Shown: positions 47,693-60,215, numbered from the stretch's first letter. The stretch is 64,000 nucleotides of DNA from Metallyticus violacea (GCA_030762175.1 CM060838.1:21510001-21574000), one strand, 5' to 3'. Notes: generated by a model from the sequence alone, not told the origin. Translations and numbers: made by a program.

Positions 47693-48240
47693 GGTGCCAA
47701 AAAATGTAAACCCATTTTCACAGTAGATATTCTATTTAATATATTTCAAAGTTGGAGTGAAAAACAACAGTAATGTGTAGTATGATGTTCTGTAAACAGA
47801 TGTGACTCACATTACGTTATGATAGCGTTGCTACAACAAAATAGAGCCAAGATTATCGTTTGAACAGCAAAAAGCAATTTTGAAGTGGTACTGGAAAACC
47901 GAGAATGTTGTTGAAGTTCAAAGGCAATGGAGACGTGTGTACAGAACTGAACCGCCGTTAGACTTCTACCTATGGGGAACTCATAAGGATGTTGCATACC
48001 GTAGAAAACCAGCTAGGTATACTGGCAGCACTTCGGGAAGAAATTGAAACGACATGTGCTGCAATCGCTGAGGATACTTTCGCAAACGTTGCTCAATCAA
48101 TCAACGTACTCAGAAGTGTATCGACGCCGATGGTGGCCATTTTGAGCAACTGCTGTAACTGTAAAGATTTGAGATGATTGTGCTCATCATTTTATGTTTG
48201 TGTGAATTCAGTTTTGTTATGTAAACACAGTTTTTTCATA
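47693..48240 (+). mobile_element. Internally deleted D41D derivative, copy Y
   Basis: It begins near AGGGTGCCAAAAAATGTAAA, a plausible terminus. From 47841 the reading is EPRLSFEQQKAILKWYWKT, VVEVQRQWRRVYRTEPP, and directly in frame LDFYLWGTHKDVAYRRKPA, joining the DNA-binding head to the region after the third catalytic site. The start codon is ATA instead of the ATG of copy X. A 4-base insertion after the KPA codons breaks the frame, after which LREEIETTCAAIAEDTFANV follows in another frame. The catalytic core is absent. Confidence 0.75.
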
Positions 48241-49200
48241 TCAAATATAGTTAAGCAAAACTTTCCAGATAGATTGCTAGAACTCGCTCTCCTATTCTTT
48301 GTGCCAGAGTCAAGAAGAGATTGAATCGTCTCGCCTGTCTCATCTAGGTCGTTCTGGATCCTTGGAATGATAGACAGCGCAAAGTGCGGCTGGAGTGGCG
48401 GCGTTTTCGGGATCCTTTTGCATTCCTCAGGAAGCATTTCTACAGGCTGCTGGCGAGGTTATATTAATCTTGACAGTAACCAATTGCAGCATGTAATAAT
48501 CGTGAACCCTTTTGTAGACTCCGTCACTGGAGGTATGACATCCAATTTACCTGGCTGTGGTTCGACTTCCGTGTTAGTATACTTCTATTATTGATATTTG
48601 TAATCTATTTGTGTGTTATAAACAGGAGATTCAGATGCATTTTTTGAGTAAAACAGATAAAGTTCTAAAATATAACCATTCACTTTTTTATTTCACAAAG
48701 TAAATTTTACCGTTTATGGTCGCCTCACTTGCACATAACGCAAGATATTTTATGAGATTCTCAAAATGTACTTAGTCATCTACTTAAGAGAGAGTTGCTA
48801 AAACGGTCAACAACAAGAGTATTTGAACCTTTATGAATATCACTAACATAACTTCTTTCCAATGATAGTTAAATATTTGCACTTTACAGCAGTATCAAAA
48901 CTCATTCTTCTGATATTCCGTTGATACTCGAAGAACTCTAAGATGCCATAACAATTTTTTATTCCCATTCTTCCTGTTTCGTTGTTATCTCTAAAATGCG
49001 CAGTTAATAAATACAACCACCACCCAGTTGTGAACAATTTAACAATTTTGTTTTCTGGAAAGGTCCAGTTACACTATAGATACCGGACTTCCAAAATACT
49101 TTCTCACCGCTTTCGTGGAGTTTTGGTCTCGGCCAAGACCGGCTCCTCTTCCCACTCACGGCCGCCTTCCTGCCCCTGAACTTTCGAGCAGTCACTATTC
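48241..49200. other. No firm feature; possible unidentified relic near 48350
   Basis: Plus-strand 48357-48455 reads DPWNDRQRKVRLEWRRFRDP then FAFLRKHFYRLLARLY, which looks protein-like (aromatic and basic, as in DNA-transposon N-termini), but I cannot assign it. A few GC-richer bases lie at 49120-49190. Confidence 0.3.
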
Positions 49201-49204
49201 TGCA

Positions 49205-49790
49205 TTTGTGAAGACTTTAGAGCAACGCATTTTTGTGTGTAAATGTTATTATAAATACAAATAGGCTCGTCGCATTTGTGACAAATTTATTCTAAAGTTC
49301 CCTCCTTCCAGAACTGCAATTCACGATCTTGTAAATAAATTTGATGGTTCAGTACAGAACAAGAAACACATGTGAAGATGTACAGTTTAAACAGAAGACA
49401 AATTGAATCAAAATGGCGCAAATCTTGAACATTCGTCAACAAAATTGCTACCAAAATTAATACAAGTTGTAGCTTCAGTATCTTCTGCACATACAGCAAG
49501 AAAATTATTAAAACCCAAACCTTGCGAGCATACACGTGTCCATTGTCTACGATAAGGTGATCCCGTAGCATGTGTGCCTTATTGTGAATGGTTTCTTTCA
49601 TCAGTGACAGAAGAGTTAATCGACCCATAGCTTGTGTTCTTTTTTGACGAGACATGATTCAGTGAAAATGGTCCTGTGGACACTCACGACACTTGCTATT
49701 AGTGTTCTAAAATCCAAATGATACACAAGAACTCCTTCTTTATGATAGAATATTTGTAGTTTGGTGTGCGATTAGCGCAAGACGCCTAAG
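49205..49790 (+). pseudogene. D41D (DUF4817-headed) transposase relic, N-terminal two thirds
   Basis: The plus strand reads LEQRIFV, ARRICDKFILKFPPSRTAIH and DLVNKFDGS (helix-turn-helix head). Then come VSSAHTARKLLKPKPCEHTR, VHCLR, GDPVACVPYCEWFLSSVTEE and LVFFFDET (first catalytic D, codon 49646-49648), with ENGPVDTHDTCY after it. The order fits these transposases through the first catalytic site; the rest is lost. Stops interrupt several blocks. The minus-strand frame 49287-49655 is antisense to it. Confidence 0.75.
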
Positions 49791-50390
49791 GTGCGGCCGG
49801 CTGTGACATGTTCAGTTCCGAAGACGCAAGCCCGTGCGGGCGGTAAGGACATATTCTGGACACTCTGTATTTAAATTATTGTTAATATGATATATGAAGT
49901 TCAGTTCAAATCTATACCTGACCAAAGCCTACTCTGGAGGTAAAGCTACTTCTTGAAAAATTCAGATTCTAGAGGGAGCTTTTAAGAAATTATTTTTAAA
50001 ATATTGTACCTCTGAACATACTTCTTTTATGCGTTTCATAAATTATAAATGGCAACGAAACATATTTTGGGGGGAAATACTTTCAATGTACAATATTTGA
50101 TAAATCCACGTAAATTCAAAAGGGGCTAGCACTACATTGTTATAAACAGTTTCGAAGTTTAATCTGTGCTTGTATTTATAAACAAGCGTACAAAATGAAG
50201 AAACACAATTTCGTGTATTAATAAAATATTAGCCAACACCAGTAGAAACTAATGCAAAGCTAGACAAACATTACAGCGAATCTTGACCTTTTTTATGTAT
50301 AAATGGTTTGGTGAGTTTAGATGTGACCGAACTAGCACAAGCGATGTGGACCATTCCCATCGAGGTACCAACTACCGAAATAATTGAAGT

Positions 50391-50670
50391 CGGTCCTGGT
50401 GGTGTAGTGATAACCATACTTGCCTCCTACACCCAAGATCGCGGATTCAAACCCGGCCAGGATCGATGGATTTTTTCGGGCGTAAAAATGCTAAGTATGG
50501 GTTCCTTCGGAAGGAAAGTAAAGCTGTGGGTTCCGTGTCGTACATTTACGGCATGAAAGAACCTGAAGTCTGAAAGAAGAGGCCTCTGAGCAAAATTTGT
50601 CGGCCGTTTCACGCTCTGAATTGAATGGGACGCTGATGACCTGAGATGTTAAAGAAAGTCCGTAAATAAA
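50391..50670 (+). mobile_element. SINE A, full length
   Basis: CGGTCCTGGTGGTGTAGTGA, B box GCGGATTCAAACCCGGCC, ATGCTAAGTATGGGTTCC, CGTACATTTACGGCATG, GACCTGAGATGTTAAAGAAA and tail AAATAAACAAATC. A few substitutions indicate moderate age. No clear target-site duplication was found. Confidence 0.9.
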
Positions 50671-50676
50671 CAAATC

Positions 50677-50738
50677 AAAAAAAGAAAGAAAGAAAGAAAA
50701 ATAAAGCAAAGAAAAGAGAAAGAAAAAAGAAAGAATTA
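50677..50738. repeat. (AAAG)n-type purine repeat at the SINE tail
   Basis: GAAAGAAAGAAAGAAA and related purine-rich units follow the SINE A tail, as if grown from it. Confidence 0.8.
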
Positions 50739-50769
50739 AAAAAATTCACGACATTTTGTGGAGTGATTG

Positions 50770-51385
50770 GAGACCGAATGCAAGGAAGAGTGCTGTAACA
50801 GTGGGCATTTCTGGAGATCGCGTACTTAATACTTTGCAAATGAAAACGTTATCGGCGAGATGAATGCTGCGTTTTGCTAAAGATTGAGAAGAGAAAACGA
50901 TTTGTAATGTCGACCAGAATTTTCAGCTGTTTAAAAGGAATCCAAGTGAATTTCGGAGACGGTATAGACAGTCCATAAAACGTGCATCTACCACTGCATG
51001 TCTAAAATGAAGGAACAGTCGAGATAGTGAGTTAGCAGGAAAGATGATTACGGCTGTTTTTAGCGATTAAAAAAAGGAAAAACATAACCAGTGAATATTA
51101 CACTATGCTACTGAAGATATTAAATAACCCGTTCAAGAAGAAACGCCTCCCATTTGGCGAAGGTAAAGTTCCTGTTTCAGCGCGACGGCGCACAAATTTA
51201 AATTGCAATCTCAAAATTATTGGTCTTAGGATATATTAGGATTTGACTTCATCAACTTCCAGTTCCTCAGAAATTGTTGCCGAAACTAAAGCATTGCAAA
51301 CCTGAAGAAATCGCATCTTATTGATAGGATAAACAAATTAGAAAGTAGCTGTAAAGATTTTAACGAAAATTATGTTGGGAAATAA
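50770..51385 (+). pseudogene. Mariner transposase relic
   Basis: Blocks in order are ISGDRVLNTLQMKTLSAR, DQNFQLFKRNPSEFRRRY (before the first catalytic site), ELAGKMITAVFSD, KKGKTITSEYYTMLLK, SSSEIVAETKALQT and LKKSHLIDRINKLESSCKDF then NENYVGK with a stop at 51383-51385. These match successive parts of mariner transposases ending GDYVEK. The catalytic motifs VDETW and HD-AP are destroyed, and frames change at least four times. Confidence 0.75.
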
Positions 51386-52260
51386 AGCAATTTCTCCTCC
51401 AAAAAGTTGCGTGTTCTTTATTTTAGCTGTTTTACTTTGTCGAGCAGGCTTTTTCATATAGGAAATTGTAGGCTGGATAAAGGACATCGTGACGTATATC
51501 TTCGTTAGAGCAGAAGTTATGAATAACACGTTTCTAACCAAACGTTTGTTCTCTCTAGTTGTACACCAGAAGAATTTCCGTAGCCTTACCTTGTATTGTG
51601 TTATAGCTTTTGATAGTTTCATCCGCTAAAGGTAATCCACATTTTCTTCTCATCAACTATGACGTTAATTTCATTCACAGTTGCTTAACAGAAACATTTA
51701 GATGCATTTTTCTTAGTGCTGATATGATGTTTTAATCCATTTTTCTGTAAATATTTGAAATAACCAGACCATGAGATAAACGGTGGCTCCCCAAGCTTGA
51801 TTGGTTTTTAACATATCCTGCAGACACACTAACAAAGCCCTGGGTAGCAAGTACATATTATTTTTTCGGTTAAGAGAGAACCTTTAAATATAAATAGAAA
51901 ATCGACTTGTTAAATTATCCTTTTAATTCGAAGGATTTTTATCGAATATCTTATTCTTAATAAGCACTGATCATAATATGATCAAACTCATAATTTATAT
52001 ACAGAATGATTTAATAAAAGTGTGGAAAAATTAAACAGAAAGAAGGGGATTCTCTATTAATCATTTTAAGATAGGGAACTTTGAATTTGGAAAGTCAGAT
52101 AAAGAAAATAAGAAATATCGCTGTAAAGAACTGACTCTTTTCCATACTGTTTACATATTATTTACAGATCGGCACAGCTAAATGGCACATCGAATTATAG
52201 GAACAGAGCAACATCATGGATATTGTTATGTCACACGGTATTTGAGGATAGGTACATGAG
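51386..52260. other. AT-rich stretch without recognised features
   Basis: The minus-strand frame 51338-51622 begins inside the mariner relic and shows no family resemblance of its own. Confidence 0.4.
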
Positions 52261-52261
52261 T

Positions 52262-53340
52262 TTCCCTAACCACTTTCCAGGTATGATAAAAACGAAAACT
52301 ATATTTTATTTTTCAATATAGTTACCCTTCATTGCAATACACTTCTCACATCTTTGAATTAACATTTTAATCCCCCCTCTTCCAAATACTCAGAAGTCTT
52401 GTCTGCAAAATGGACATAAACAGCATCCATCACCTCTTCGTCACACTTAAATTTTCTTCCTCGAAGGTCCTTCTTGAGTTTTGAGAAGAGAAATGTCACT
52501 GGGAGCTAGATCTGGGCTGTAGGGTGGATGGTCCAACTCCTTGAAGTCGCCTTTCTTCACAGCTTCCTTTGCATCAAGGACTGTGGTCGTGAAGAAGGCG
52601 CACACCATCACTCAGCTTTCCTCGCCTTTTCTCTTTGATGGAAGCGCGTAGTCTGTGCAGTAGGCCAGCATAGTACTCCCCATTTACTGTGGTGTTGCTC
52701 TCCTTGAAGTCAATGAAGAGTATTCCTTCACAGTCCCAAAAGAGTGTGGCCTTGGTCTTCTCGGTTGACTGAGTGACCCAGGCTTTTAGAGGCGGTGCAG
52801 GTTTACGCCACTCCATTGATTCTCTTTTGGACAAGGAATCATAGTAGAGGACCACAGTTTCATCTCCTGTAACAATGGTTAGCAGAACTTCTCTCTCGTT
52901 GCCACGGCAGATCTCCAAAAATATCCGATAACAAATGACTCGTTGCTGTTTTCGGACTGAAGAAAGAAGTCTAGGCACCCATCTTGCACTAACCTTATTC
53001 ATGTTTAAATGTTCATGAATAATTCGAAGGACTGTTATTTTAGAAAGGTTCAACGTTGCTGCTATTTCTGTAACTTTGAGCCGCCGGTCTTCCACAATTT
53101 CTCCTTCCACAAGAGCGATGATGTTTTCAGGAGTGGACACCTCCAAGGGCCGACATGCACGCTCTTCGTTTTCAATGCTTTCTCGATCCATTCGAAAAAG
53201 TTTGGCCCATTCTTTTACGGTAGAATATGAAGGAGATGCTTCCCCATATACATCGTCCAATCGCTGTTTAATTTTATTTGGAGTAAGTCCTTCTTTTGTG
53301 AAGAACTTAATAACAGGTCGATACTCTATTTTGAACATGT
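52262..53340 (-). mobile_element. Mariner element carrying the 52.3-53.3 kb transposase
   Basis: The 3' flank after the stop reads, in element sense, AATATAGTTTTCGTTTTTAT then GGGAAACTCATGTACCTA, which looks like a mariner terminus next to a TA. I found no matching inverted repeat upstream of the start codon, so the 5' end may be lost or diverged. Confidence 0.6.
52306..53338 (-). pseudogene. Mariner transposase pseudogene, nearly full length
   Basis: The first ATG is at 53336-53338 and the frame is open to 52574 (about 254 codons). It reads YRPVIKFFTKEGLTPNKIKQ, SYSTVKEWAKLFRMDRESIE, RRLKVTEIAATLNLSKITV, RWVPRLLSSVRKQQRV, IVTGDETVV (first catalytic D), STEKTKATLFWDCEGILFID and LLHDHSP (second D). 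The second-to-third interval is 14 bases short of the family's 34 residues, which shifts the frame. PPYSPDLAPSD (third D) follows, then two more frame changes (one in GACATTTCTC, one at a run of six G). The C-terminus CIAMKGNYIEK stops at 52306-52308. Total span (1033 bp) fits a ~345-residue mariner transposase. It is dead but fairly young. Confidence 0.9.
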
Positions 53341-53349
53341 CATAATATT

Positions 53350-55480
53350 CCACACATAGCCTTCTTTATGCAACTATATCTGAACAAATCAATACATCTA
53401 TTATTTTCTTAACAGATAGGGTTAACACCAGATAAGAGTTATGTGAAGGCGGTAATCTTTCCGAGGCCGGAAACTAATGGATCTACCTTCGTAAGTTCAT
53501 ATCTCCTCAATCTGACTTCGCAGATTGCAAGTTACCCCATATCAAAATGCTCAGTAGACCATCTCCTGTTTCCTGTTTAATTTTTGTGCACTATCCTTGA
53601 ATCACTCTTATGAGCATAGCTGCTTTTGAAAACGGGAGGAAATACCTGGCAAAACCAAGCAAAGCTTTTGTTAAGCTGAAAGAGTTGCTTGCAAACTTTC
53701 AGGCTTTCAGAACAAGCAAGTGGAGCTATATCTGTTTATATATTATGCCTTTTTCTACTTGCTCCGTAACTGCAACAACAAATAAATACCAGTAGCATTG
53801 AAATCTTTTACGTGACTGTCTTATTTTTTTTTAAAAAAAGCATGTGTTTATATAACCTTCACACATTTTGTTAGTTTGTAAATATTTTGTTATATTTTGA
53901 ACACATTTCCCGAATCGCTGATACCGAGAACTTGTCAAAGTTTTTTTTTAATACCAGTGTATATGCATCATTAGGAGATCGCGAATGTCTTATCCGATAG
54001 TATTTCGACGGCAACTGAAAACTGAAATAATTTCTTCAGTTCTGCATTGGATGACATTGTGTACAGACGTACAAAAATGCAGTTTCTGATATTCCACGTT
54101 TGAATGAAAGGAACAAAGCAAGAAAACGATTAAACGAAACTAAAGGCGCGAGAAAGAAAATACAGCGGTATAATTAAAAATTAAAACAAGTTTATTATGC
54201 TGAAATTTTATTACAAATACTATTAACGTAATACAAGTGTTATTTCAACTAAATTGTCAATGGGAAAAGCCATTGTGAAACGTGGAGGAAAATTTGAAAT
54301 ATTAACTCCAAAGAATTTGGATGTAATGTATCAGTAAAAGCGGAAAAACTAAGAGATTTACATTTACTACAGTGTTTTGGTTATAACTCATAGGAAATGA
54401 AACTTTTCAATTTACAAAACAATTTTTTTTCTTAACAATATTGCAAATTATACTGAACTTTTGTATGGTTGACGAAGATGAGCAACTAAAAATTTAAAAT
54501 TGAGATATTGGAAAAATAACAAATAAATAAACAAATCTGAATTTTGATAGTCGATGTTAACTTTATTCTGAATTGTAAGAGTGTTAAGGATCAAAAATAT
54601 TTAATTAAAGGGAGGTTATCTATTAATGTATACTGAAACAAGAATAATACCAATGATATGAAATTGAAATTTATTACTGAAACTAGCCTTATCCACAACT
54701 TGCCTAGTTGTATATTAAATATCGATATGCTACCATGTTCTTTATGCATGACTTTGGACAAAATGCATTTATGATTACATATCTTATCGAAAACACTAGC
54801 AGTAAAATAACTTTCAAATTTGCACCATTTGCCTTTCCGAGAAATTGCTTCATCTGAATAAGGCGAATTTGCATTTCATAGACCCCCAGATATTGTTAAA
54901 TTAATAGTAGTTTATTTTAAAGAAACGTTTTATTAAAACATTAAATTGAGTTAAACAGTACAGCAGGATAATCTGAACAATTTCTGAAAATCGCCACCAC
55001 TAAGCGGCTGATATAAAAAAATTAAAACACAGAAATTTAATTTAAAATTGAGCATACGGTATGTGTGTATAATCGTACTATGTAATTGTCTTTAAGTAAA
55101 TTGTTAGATTTGCATTCATTTGTATACATAACGATTATCATTGGTTCCAAAATAAATTCCTCTCAAATTCTTGGTGACATTCTTTATTGCATTTATTAGG
55201 CGCGCATTTTCAATAATGAATGTTCCTGTTACCAAGTGCATTACAGCTAACAATGGTTGTGTGCTGTGCCTTGGTAAATTTTCCATTTCTCTATTTTAAC
55301 GACCCGTTCCTGTCCTGATCAATGCTAAATTTGCAATTTATCAATATTTTGTTCAACTAATATATGTTAGAAGTTTTCTCGTATCCATAACATGACATCT
55401 TTTTTAATTGATGATCTGCAAACGCTAACCGAACTATTCAAGCTTAACTTATATGTGCATTATCGGCAGATCCGTTTTCG
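53350..55480. other. AT-rich stretch without recognised features
   Basis: No coding frame, array or element was recognised. Confidence 0.45.
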
Positions 55481-55870
55481 CAGCTTCCCTTTCGCAACTG
55501 TTCATTACTTATGGCCTGCTGAATGGTCGAGGCAACGAAATCAACAGTTGTTACATAAACAGAAGCCTCCCCAGTGCCTATAAAAAGAATACAGCCTCCA
55601 GCTTTATAGCAGGATTTAGCAGGGCATTTCTCGAGCCCTAAAGTCTCATTCATCCTCGGGCGGTTCAGGAATCCCAGCCAGCTACCAGGATGTTTTCCTT
55701 CTCCCCTTCCACAAGCCTTTTTGTGATAATTCCCTGCTGGAGCGGAGCGCGTCGCGTTGGATGGTATCGATCAAACTGTGGAGCTCTCCGGGCACCAGTT
55801 TCTGGGCTGCGTGCGCATCTCCACATACACATAGCGACGTGTAGTGGCGTCAATGTTAATCAATCTTGCA
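55481..55870. other. GC-richer block, unrecognised
   Basis: GC content rises (for example GGAGCGGAGCGCGTCGCGTTGG near 55738). Overlapping frames stay open on both strands (55690-55923 plus, 55665-55853 minus), and none resembles a family I know. It may be an exon, a promoter or an old repeat. Confidence 0.25.
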
Positions 55871-56795
55871 GCGCCAATTGCCTCGTGGTTACTATTCTCC
55901 AGTGGCGGATTCTTTATAACTGAACCAGACAACTTTTATTTTACCCTACGTAAAAAACACCATTTATTAGCACATTAAGCCGGTTTATTCCAGCATCTCT
56001 AAATTCCTTCTTGGACATAGGAAATAGAAAAGTTGAAAAATTAGGCGAAGAAGTATTAGAGAACATTATAAATTACCACATGGCGTTCAAGAACAAAATA
56101 CTTCTGTTGGCATATTAGCTTGACTGTAAGTGCATTTTTTTCGCGCGTTTGACTAATAGTTTTGATGAATTGTGTCTATTATAGTCAAACATTAGAAAAT
56201 ATTTTGCTGTTTAATTATTTATGGAGAAGAATACAGTTTGCTGCAGGCAAGCGGATGACTATATAATTACTGCAAGTGTCTAAAGTTGATATTATAATGT
56301 TCGCTAGTTCATATGCCTGTTATATATGTTTTCGGTATTTCTATGTGAAAAACAAGCCACATATTATGTTGATTAAAACAATTATAAGCAAATTTATAAC
56401 ATTTATTAAAGGCATAACGTTTTCCTTACTACTTCATTTAAGGTGTTTCACTAAGATTAAGTACTTTTTTTTTTAAGCCTAAATACACGTATCAAAATTG
56501 TCTAAGGAACACAGTATTTTTTTTTTAAATGTTCTAATAATTATGAACGGATTCTCATCAAAAATTGTGTAAAGAATATTTAGTACATATAATAGTCCTA
56601 AAAGCAAATTTGATTTTTTTAAGGAAAGATACTCAATCTTCTGATTTTAAAGATACTAACACTCAATCAAAAAAAGTGCATAAAGTTCGCTTTTTTCTCA
56701 AGTTGCTCTTGATGCTTGTGTCATCAGTAATTCGTTACCTCCATCTCTAGCATTAAGCACTGCTCAATATTTCCTTGGTATTGAAGGAAATATAA
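55871..56795. other. AT-rich stretch without recognised features
   Basis: Nothing assignable; a T run lies near 56516-56525. Confidence 0.4.
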
Positions 56796-57050
56796 TCAGG
56801 GATGATAGAAATGTACGAATTGCTTATCCACAGTCTTGATGTATTCAATATCCTCTAAAACCGTCTGTTGAATGATATTCTGTAGTACTTGATCGTATTT
56901 AGATCTGGGACTAAGCAGGCCACAAACAAGTTGCTTTATCCCCGTTAGAATTCCATTGACTAATATATATGAGCAAATTGCAATATGCATTTCTTTTGGA
57001 ATAAAACAAAATATTAAACATAATGTAAAACAGAATATATTTCGCCCCAT
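56796..57050 (-). pseudogene. Possible membrane-protein exon or relic
   Basis: The minus-strand frame begins MGRNIFCFTLCLIFCFIPKE, then HIAICSYILVNGILTGIKQL, VCGLLSPRSKYDQVLQNIIQ, QTVLEDIEYIKTVDKQFV. Two hydrophobic segments are followed by a charged, helix-like stretch, a layout seen in the N-terminal part of insect odorant receptors. No canonical receptor motif is present, no clear splice sites bound it, and AT-rich DNA often yields hydrophobic frames. Treat as a weak lead only. Confidence 0.15.
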
Positions 57051-58793
57051 CAATAGCGCATTTTATAGGCTAATTCATAGATTTCGTATTTCACTGTATT
57101 CTTCTTTTTATAATGTCTCACCATCTGAAATAACGAATAGGATGTTTGGATAAAGGTAGTACAATTGTTTTACCAGCAGTTGCCAAATGATATACGCTTA
57201 CTTATGCAGTTTATAGTTATGAAAACCAGTCATATTTCTATGTATTAACTCTAGAATATTTAGCTGCAAAAGTATTCCTTATGAGATATTAAATTATTGA
57301 AACTATTATCAATCTGAAAATCGTTTCTGAGCAATGTAAACATCGTTCAAACTACTCCAGATATCCATACATAGATACCGTATAAAACTTTGATTCCATT
57401 GAGCATAATACGAAAAAGGACAAAAGAGTGTAGCGGTTCTGATAAACAAAACTGTGCAACGTAGGAATAGAATGTAAATAATGCGCAGCCCAAGACAAAA
57501 CACTTAAAACCCTTGTGGAAAGTTAAAGTACTAGAACATACAATACGAGTATTCAAAATGCTGAGAGTTACTCGTATATAAAAGCATATGACAGGAAACA
57601 CTGGCAAAGGTTTGTATGAACTTTGAAAGAGCTAACAAGGACATGCATACGTGATTCATTGTATTTGTTGTTCCAATGATTTACATAGTGAACTTTATAC
57701 CCATCTATAAACAAATGTTCATTTTATAAAGGCGACTCCTGTGGCAAAAAAATTAAGCTGCTCAAATTTTCAAAATTTTGAATAATGCTCTAATACTTAT
57801 CGTTAAAAATGTTCATGTACTTTCTGATATTTCATAATTAAAATTTTATTAATTTACACATCTAATTGTAAAATTTTCATACATGACCAGTTAGTTTACT
57901 TGCATTTATATCTAACATTTTAAAACAATTCAAAGTGTTTAGCACTACATAATTTTGCTCTATATTTCCAAAAATTATATATTACTGCTCTAAAATGGAG
58001 AGAAAGGTAAAATAGTTAAGGTAAAATCGTTAAGGTAAAATAGTATTTGTGTAAATTTGTTAATAAAATAGATGTGTTTTTTTCTTATATAAAAAAAAAC
58101 TTATCTTAAAACGCGATATACCATTTTCATTTCGGGCATCATTAGTTGATATTAAAGTTGCTATCTGTGTTGCTATCACAGCATTAACTGTGAAAATATC
58201 TTAAACCTTGGACGTATGTGGTGTATTCTAACTGACTCAGAAATGTGTGAGGATGAACAAATGACTGTGCTATTTCACTCATGTGACGTCATCTTAAAAT
58301 CACTAATGAAACGAAACTAAATTTTGATTTTGGTCAATCACAGACGGATATCGCAGTGAAATTATCGAAAAAAAAATATCAATACGTTCTATCATGCGAC
58401 ATGCATTTGTCTTGTGGTCAGTGTTGCCAACTCTATACATTCACTATATAATTCCTGAACACGCATCACTAATCACTTTACTGTTTTTAGTAATAGTAAA
58501 TTTAACCTAATGTGCATTCGCTCAAGCAATTGTTTTTGCGTATTCAGCCAAACAGTCTGAAATCATTTTATAAATTATGTAATATTATTTACCTAAGCAA
58601 TCATATATTTTATAAACACATTGTTCAGAACGGTAAAGTTGCTTCTCTGTTTTGTTTTTCTCTGTTGGTATTAGTAAATCTAACGGTAGCGACTTTAATA
58701 GTCGACTTTCGTCTATTTTATTCTCACCTTTTTGAATAGGTAGGTATATATAAGTATAACATTTAATATAGTTGTTAATAACCCGTGCGCTAA

Positions 58794-58794
<1 letters not shown>
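57051..58794. other. AT-rich stretch without recognised features
   Basis: A short tandem run of GTTAAGGTAAAAT-type units lies at 58006-58043. Other frames are AT-rich and unassignable. Confidence 0.4.

Positions 58795-58886
<92 letters not shown>
58795..58886. repeat. (CA)n(TA)n compound microsatellite
   Basis: About 25 CA units run straight into about 21 TA units. Confidence 0.97.
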
Positions 58887-58887
<1 letters not shown>

Positions 58888-59285
58888 TTCTTATTCTATT
58901 CATGAAATAGTGCCAAACTCCTATTTGGCTCTTATCTATTGGCACTATTGATAATCAACATTCATCTGTTGCTAGATGGCTTGAAAAGTTTTAAGTTTCA
59001 TTATAAAAATGCACAATTATTATTACAATATTGTAAGCCAAGTTTACAGAAAGTATATTTAAATTTTTATTTTATTCGTGATATAGTTCCAATAAATATC
59101 ACTTGAGGGTCTGAGCTTTACAGATAAATTCACGTGCGAGTCTCAGATCCTTTTGTGATATTATCTATGAACGTTTTTAAGCTGTATCATTCTTTAAATG
59201 GCGCGCTGTAAATTTTCAGCCGGTAAGTGTAAACACTTGTTTGTGACGATCGTGTAAACAAACTAGTGTTAACAGCTTCTATAAA

Positions 59286-59907
59286 ATGGATAAATAAAGT
59301 ACTTTGTTTTGAAGGGTTTAACTCCAATAGAAATCAAAAGAAATTAGATCTACATTAAAGGATTCTTCCCTTTCGTTTTCGGCGGTTCAAAAGTGAACCG
59401 CTGAATATTCAAGATGATGACGCTCAGGGTGTTCCAAAACTGTTACGATCGACGAGATTGTGACAAAACTTCACAATGCCGTACTCAGTGACCTTCGGTT
59501 GAACACGATTTGACTGACATTGCAAAGACTGAAGTTTTGGAAATGAGAAAATTTCCGCTCGATAAATGTCGCGTTTGTTAACAATGTAACAAAAACAAAT
59601 TTGAATGGACATTTAGACTTAATAAGCGCAATTTCAGTGAGTTTCTCCGACGTTTCACAACAGAGATGAAATATGAATTCATAACTACACGTCAGAGAGT
59701 TCAAACAATGGGTGGCAACAGGGGAAAGCGCACCAAAGAAAGCAAAACGGTTCCATATGCAGCAAAAATTATGGCTATTTTTCTGGGATTCTAATAGTGT
59801 GGTACTCGTAGACTACCTCCAGAAGAGCAGAACCATCACCGGGGAGTATTACGCTTCACTTCAGAACAAACTTAAGAATTGTATTTAGGCTAAGTTCACA
59901 CTTTGCA

Positions 59908-59942
<35 letters not shown>

Positions 59943-60215
59943 CACTTTCATCACGATAAATTGACTTCACACGCGATTGGATTGATGCTGTAAAACTGCA
60001 TGACCTTCACTTCCAAGTGCTTCCATATTCATCTGACTACCAGCGAATATTTTTTGTTCCCAAACCTGAAGAAATGGCTGGGTAATCGAAGATTCACATC
60101 AAATGATGCCATTAGAGCTGAGACAAGCGCTTATTATGCATATTTGGGCAAACCTGTATTACTGAGGGTATCAAAAAGTTGAAAAGTCTTTGAACTAAAC
60201 ATATTGATATACAGG
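59286..60215 (+). pseudogene. Mariner transposase pseudogene, more decayed copy
   Basis: Recognisable pieces are KGLTPIEIKRN-like text after the start, IVTKLHNAVLSDLRLN (about 59455), KAKRFHMQQKLWLFFWDSN (about 59740) and SDYQRIFFVPKPEEMAG-like text. The best frame in the third region reads FLFPNLKKWLGNRRFTSNDA (about 60055). A 31-base A run (59909-59939) sits inside the coding region where copy 1 reads GTTCACATCTTGAGAAAACG. Deletions and frameshifts are far more numerous than in copy 1. Confidence 0.7.
59909..59939. repeat. Poly-A run inside the mariner coding region
   Basis: 31 consecutive A, expanded from a short A-rich part of the transposase reading. Confidence 0.95.

Noticed and set aside
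48357..48455. Protein-like text DPWNDRQRKVRLEWRRFRDP
   Set aside because: It hints at a Harbinger-type or other transposon N-terminus, but I could not match successive motifs, so it is not called.
49287..49655. 122-codon minus-strand frame with hydrophobic segments
   Set aside because: The plus strand of the same interval reads as a D41D transposase with motifs in order, so the minus frame is its shadow.
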